64,000 nucleotides of DNA. Origin: Geoglobus sp. UBA235 (GTDB lineage Archaea; Halobacteriota; Archaeoglobi; Archaeoglobales; Archaeoglobaceae). The stretch spans positions 17,624 to 81,623 of the forward strand of contig DACG01000014.1 of the NCBI GenBank assembly GCA_002494725.1. The letters are read 5' to 3'. Both the position numbers and the translations under genes were made by a program. Shown piece after piece: positions 61,637 to 64,000 of this stretch (position 1 is the stretch's first letter; each line of letters starts with the position of its first letter). The notes under the pieces are model-generated. The model saw nothing but the letters and a program-made list of their open reading frames with translations. It did not search any database and had not been told where the DNA came from.

Positions 61637-62575
61637 TCAAACAGCAGAATTCTGAGAGAAATGTTTCCATGATCTGTCCTCTGCTTCCCTCAAACCCGAG
61701 CGATCCCTTATCCAAACTCCCGAACCCTCAACAACCTCACCGATGATCGTGAAATCAAATTCAGCTGATTCCAAATCATTCATGTCTGCTGTGAAAATGA
61801 TCTCGTACTCCTCTCCGGAATTCATGGCAATATCAATGGGATTGAGAGAGTTGACGCTGCAGAACTCCAGAACCTCTCCCGATACCGGAATTTTTTCGGG
61901 ATAAATCACAATCCCGCACCTGCTTGCCTCTGAGATTTCCTTAAGCTCTTTAACAAGCCCATCACTGATATCAATTGCACACTCACTGATTCTCACAAGC
62001 TCGCCAACCAGGTCTGCTCTTGCCCTTGGCCTCAGGATCTTTTCAAACAGTGCCTTTCTCACACCCTCATCAGCATCAAACCCTCTGAGAGAGACTAAAA
62101 GAGCAGAAAAACACTTTCCAAGGTCTCCGGTAACGCATACTACCTGTCCAGATCTTGCATTTTTTCTCAGCAAGAGCCTGTCTGCCATGCCCAGTGCTAT
62201 TCCATCAATTACAAGCTCTCTTGCTGAATTTGTGTCTGCGGAGATCAGCCTCATACCATACAATCTGAGTGCCTCGGCAATGCCTCTGAAGTACTTTTTA
62301 ACATTTCTGAGATTTTCTTCAGGCAGCCCTATGGAGAATCCGAAATACATGGGTTCTGAGCCCATTGCAACCAAATCGCTAACATTCATCGTCACACATT
62401 TGAAGCCAGCATCTTCAGGACTCATTTCTTTCAGAACGTCACTTGATTCGACAAGCATATCATTTGTCAGTACGATCCATTTACCCCCGAATCTAAACGC
62501 CCCACCATCATCTCCAAAGATTTCTGCAACGCTCTTCATCTCCTCCATTCCGGATTTGATTATCTCCTCCTCCAT
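61637..62575 (-). CDS. thiL: Thiamine-monophosphate kinase
   Basis: A 312-residue member of the PurM/SelD superfamily that phosphorylates thiamine phosphate to the diphosphate cofactor. Features are AEIFGDDGGAFRFGGKWIVL, TNDMLVESSDVL, TMNVSDLVAMGSEPMYFGFS, ISADTNSARELVIDG and CAIDISDGLVKELKEIS. It is last in the leftward operon DUF167-Toprim-kptA-thiL and overlaps kptA by 16 bases. Confidence 0.9.
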   Translation of the reverse strand: MEEEIIKSGMEEMKSVAEIFGDDGGAFRFGGKWIVLTNDMLVESSDVLKEMSPEDAGFKCVTMNVSDLVAMGSEPMYFGFSIGLPEENLRNVKKYFRGIAEALRLYGMRLISADTNSARELVIDGIALGMADRLLLRKNARSGQVVCVTGDLGKCFSALLVSLRGFDADEGVRKALFEKILRPRARADLVGELVRISECAIDISDGLVKELKEISEASRCGIVIYPEKIPVSGEVLEFCSVNSLNPIDIAMNSGEEYEIIFTADMNDLESAEFDFTIIGEVVEGSGVWIRDRSGLREAEDRSWKHFSQNSAV

Positions 62576-63219
62576 TCCACCACCCTGATGAATTCTGGCG
62601 GAATTCTGTCTGCGGTAAAAACCCTCCCCTTCTTCCTTATCTCAATGCCACTCCCCATCACCCTTTCAGCATCAATTTCAAGGAGAACGGGATTCCGGGA
62701 GTGCCTGAAGCCAACCTCCATCGCTTCATCAGGTTTCTCTGTCATGTGAACCTCCCTTCTCCTTACCGGAATCAGGCCCACACTCAGAATGCTTTTGAGA
62801 TTTTCCGGAGAGGTTGCATGGTACAGCCTTTCCGGAATCCTTCCGCTCTCACTCCACCTGACATCAACGTCTGTGCTGTGTCCGTATCTCGCCCTGATTT
62901 TTCCATTGACAATCTCAAACCTTCTTTTTCTGTCAAACTGGACTATTGCCCTTAAATGACTTTCACCCACTCCATAACGCTCTTTTAAAATAGCAATAAC
63001 ACTTTCCAGGCTTGCAAATCCATTCCGATCAATCTCAATTCCATATTTTTCCGGAAAATGTCTCAGCATTCCGCTTAGAAACTTACTGATTCTCTTTCTT
63101 TCAGCTCCACTTAAAATTACCTCTCCTTTACCACAACCACATCTCCCTTCAGACATTCCGCAGGTGCTGCAGATTACCAGATCCACTGAATCGGTTAAAG
63201 TGGAATCAAATAAATACAT
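62560..63219 (-). CDS. kptA: RNA 2'-phosphotransferase Tpt1/KptA
   Basis: A 219-residue enzyme that removes the 2'-phosphate left by tRNA splicing, using NAD. The N-terminal extension has a zinc-binding Cys set CSTCGMSEGRCGCGKG typical of archaeal forms. The core shows KFLSGMLRHFPEKYGIEID, the FDRKRRFEI block, RARYGHSTDVD, LYHATSPENLKSIL, VHMTEKPDEAMEVG and a VLLEIDAE end. Start ATG at 63219 lies 4 bases after the Toprim stop; the in-frame ATG at 63249 is inside that gene. Confidence 0.92.
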   Translation of the reverse strand: MYLFDSTLTDSVDLVICSTCGMSEGRCGCGKGEVILSGAERKRISKFLSGMLRHFPEKYGIEIDRNGFASLESVIAILKERYGVGESHLRAIVQFDRKRRFEIVNGKIRARYGHSTDVDVRWSESGRIPERLYHATSPENLKSILSVGLIPVRRREVHMTEKPDEAMEVGFRHSRNPVLLEIDAERVMGSGIEIRKKGRVFTADRIPPEFIRVVEWRRR

Positions 63220-63223
63220 GACG

Positions 63224-63610
63224 TCACGGCCGAATTCTGTAAAATTCACAACCCTTCCTGATCAGTCCGGGAAGTTCCTCAACCGAATGGATGTATTTCC
63301 CCGTTATTTTTGACAGCTCTGCCCATATCTCGGTGTTTCCATGAACGATTATTCTTTTCAATCTCTTCTCCATTTCCCTCCCTTCCGAATCCCAGTCAGA
63401 CAGGAGAACTGTTTTTCTCCCGCTGCACCTCCTGAATATCTCATGGTCAGGCATTGAGGAGGCGAGCAGAATTTCTCCCCAGATGCCCAGGCTTTTCAGC
63501 GCATCCAGGTCATTTTTTCCTTCCACCACTATAACCCCACCATCTTCAGATAGCATTCTCAGTTCCTCGATTATCTTGATTAGCCTTTCAAACCCCTTTC
63601 GCTCTATCAT
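63224..63610 (-). CDS. Small Toprim-domain protein
   Basis: A 128-residue single-domain Toprim protein (COG1658-like). The catalytic Glu is in GVIVVEGKNDLDALKSLG and the acidic pair in TVLLSDWDSEGREME. Related small archaeal Toprim proteins are linked to RNase M5 or primase-like activity. The start at 63610 is inside the 3' end of the DUF167 gene, so translation is coupled. A longer in-frame ORF to 63739 is not supported. Confidence 0.82.
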   Translation of the reverse strand: MIERKGFERLIKIIEELRMLSEDGGVIVVEGKNDLDALKSLGIWGEILLASSMPDHEIFRRCSGRKTVLLSDWDSEGREMEKRLKRIIVHGNTEIWAELSKITGKYIHSVEELPGLIRKGCEFYRIRP

Positions 63611-63842
63611 AAACCTCCTTCTCACCCAATCCTTTAACAACAACAACCTTGCTCCGTGATTTGTGTCCCGAAACGATCTCAACCTCAGCTGAGAAGAACT
63701 TGGATAGGAGCTCCACAACCTCTCTGTTTGCCTTTCCACCTTCAGGTGGAGATCTTACTCTCACCACCAGAGCTTTCCTCCATTCATCATATCCCAGAAT
63801 TTCTCCTCTTTTAGATCCAGGTGAGACCTGCACTTTCAGCAT
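63588..63842 (-). CDS. DUF167 (YggU-family) protein
   Basis: An 84-residue protein starting MLKVQVSPGSKRGEILGYD, with the family core VVRVRSPPEGGKANREVVEL and SGHKSRSKVVVVKG. YggU proteins are small alpha/beta proteins of unknown function found beside many basic genes. It is the first gene of the leftward operon and overlaps the Toprim gene by 23 bases. Confidence 0.88.
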   Translation of the reverse strand: MLKVQVSPGSKRGEILGYDEWRKALVVRVRSPPEGGKANREVVELLSKFFSAEVEIVSGHKSRSKVVVVKGLGEKEVYDRAKGV

Positions 63843-63920
63843 GACATCCACACTTCCTGATTGGTGCTTCAACTTATAAATTCTACTTGAGGTGTCTTTA
63901 AATTGCTCTTTAGGCGGTTG

Positions 63921-64000
63921 ATGAGAGTCAGCTATAGCTGCACCCTACACCACCATTTCCACTGGAGGTTCTTGTTTCATGATGCAAGCATGCCGCCCTG
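63921..64000 (+). CDS. Possible N terminus of a gene running off the right edge
   Basis: An ATG at 63921 opens a frame to the window end (MRVSYSCTLHHHFHWRFLF and on, 26 codons). GGCGG lies just upstream and TTTAAATT near 63896-63903 could be its TATA box. The high content of His and Trp is unusual. Too short to identify; it may be chance. Confidence 0.3.
   Translation, partial: MRVSYSCTLHHHFHWRFLFHDASMPP

Noticed and set aside
1..64000. CRISPR arrays, insertion sequences with terminal repeats, selenocysteine genes
   Set aside because: No regularly spaced repeats, no transposase with inverted ends, and no in-frame TGA in a selenoprotein-like context were found on reading the window.

Overview
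The window looks like a chromosomal segment of a hyperthermophilic euryarchaeon of the Archaeoglobales type (Archaeoglobus, Geoglobus or Ferroglobus; the genus cannot be fixed from sequence alone). The evidence is archaeal information-processing genes (transcription factor E, Nep1, aIF5A, KptA, a lone 5S rRNA gene), TATA boxes about 25 bases before many starts, archaeal purine synthesis (PurP), type III RuBisCO, a diadenylate cyclase of the DacZ kind, and C1-cofactor genes shared with methanogens (MfnB, methanogenesis marker 2) without methanogenesis genes nearby. A CXXCH cytochrome and FAD/Fe-S dehydrogenases fit an anaerobic respirer.

Layout. 0-8.6 kb: a cut-off membrane cytochrome c, a DUF420 protein, a CoA-disulfide-reductase-like flavoenzyme, tfe, then a leftward run of serS, a lipoprotein with an HExxH motif, a phosphoesterase, nep1 and a ferredoxin. 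8.5-18 kb: prepilin peptidase, homoserine dehydrogenase with its ACT partner, ilvE, an adenosine-specific-kinase family protein, dacZ, a two-gene lactate/glycolate-type dehydrogenase, spoVG, nikR and an archaetidyl-phospholipid synthase. 18-29 kb: a PhoU/TrkA-C protein, mfnB and a HisA-like gene sharing one TATA box, prs, a phosphate transport pair, apgM, a regulator fused to a ligand-binding domain, pyrE and an ABC exporter. 29-40 kb: 5S rRNA, a degenerate sensor kinase, exonuclease III, a metallo-beta-lactamase protein, a very short peptide gene directly before a radical SAM/SPASM enzyme, a JAMM protease, and a FAD enzyme overlapping purP.

40-51 kb is an accessory stretch of membrane, lipoprotein and secreted genes with local paralogues, flanked by membrane-tethered winged-helix regulators. 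51-56.5 kb returns to core genes: RuBisCO, aIF5A, agmatinase, a cation exchanger and purD. Behind tRNA-Thr (56.5 kb) lies about 1.1 kb of decayed mobile-element-like DNA (a frameshifted HNH nuclease and two tiny membrane peptides), then a DUF488 gene and a broken P-type ATPase. The last 5 kb hold two secreted proteins and a compact leftward operon of DUF167, Toprim, kptA and thiL.

The most interesting item is the 27-codon peptide gene at 33342-33425 followed 17 bases later by a radical SAM/SPASM protein: a likely archaeal RiPP (modified-peptide) system. Second come the secreted PPC-like protein translationally coupled to a membrane-anchored double winged-helix regulator (47.3-48.3 kb), and the tRNA-linked element relic.
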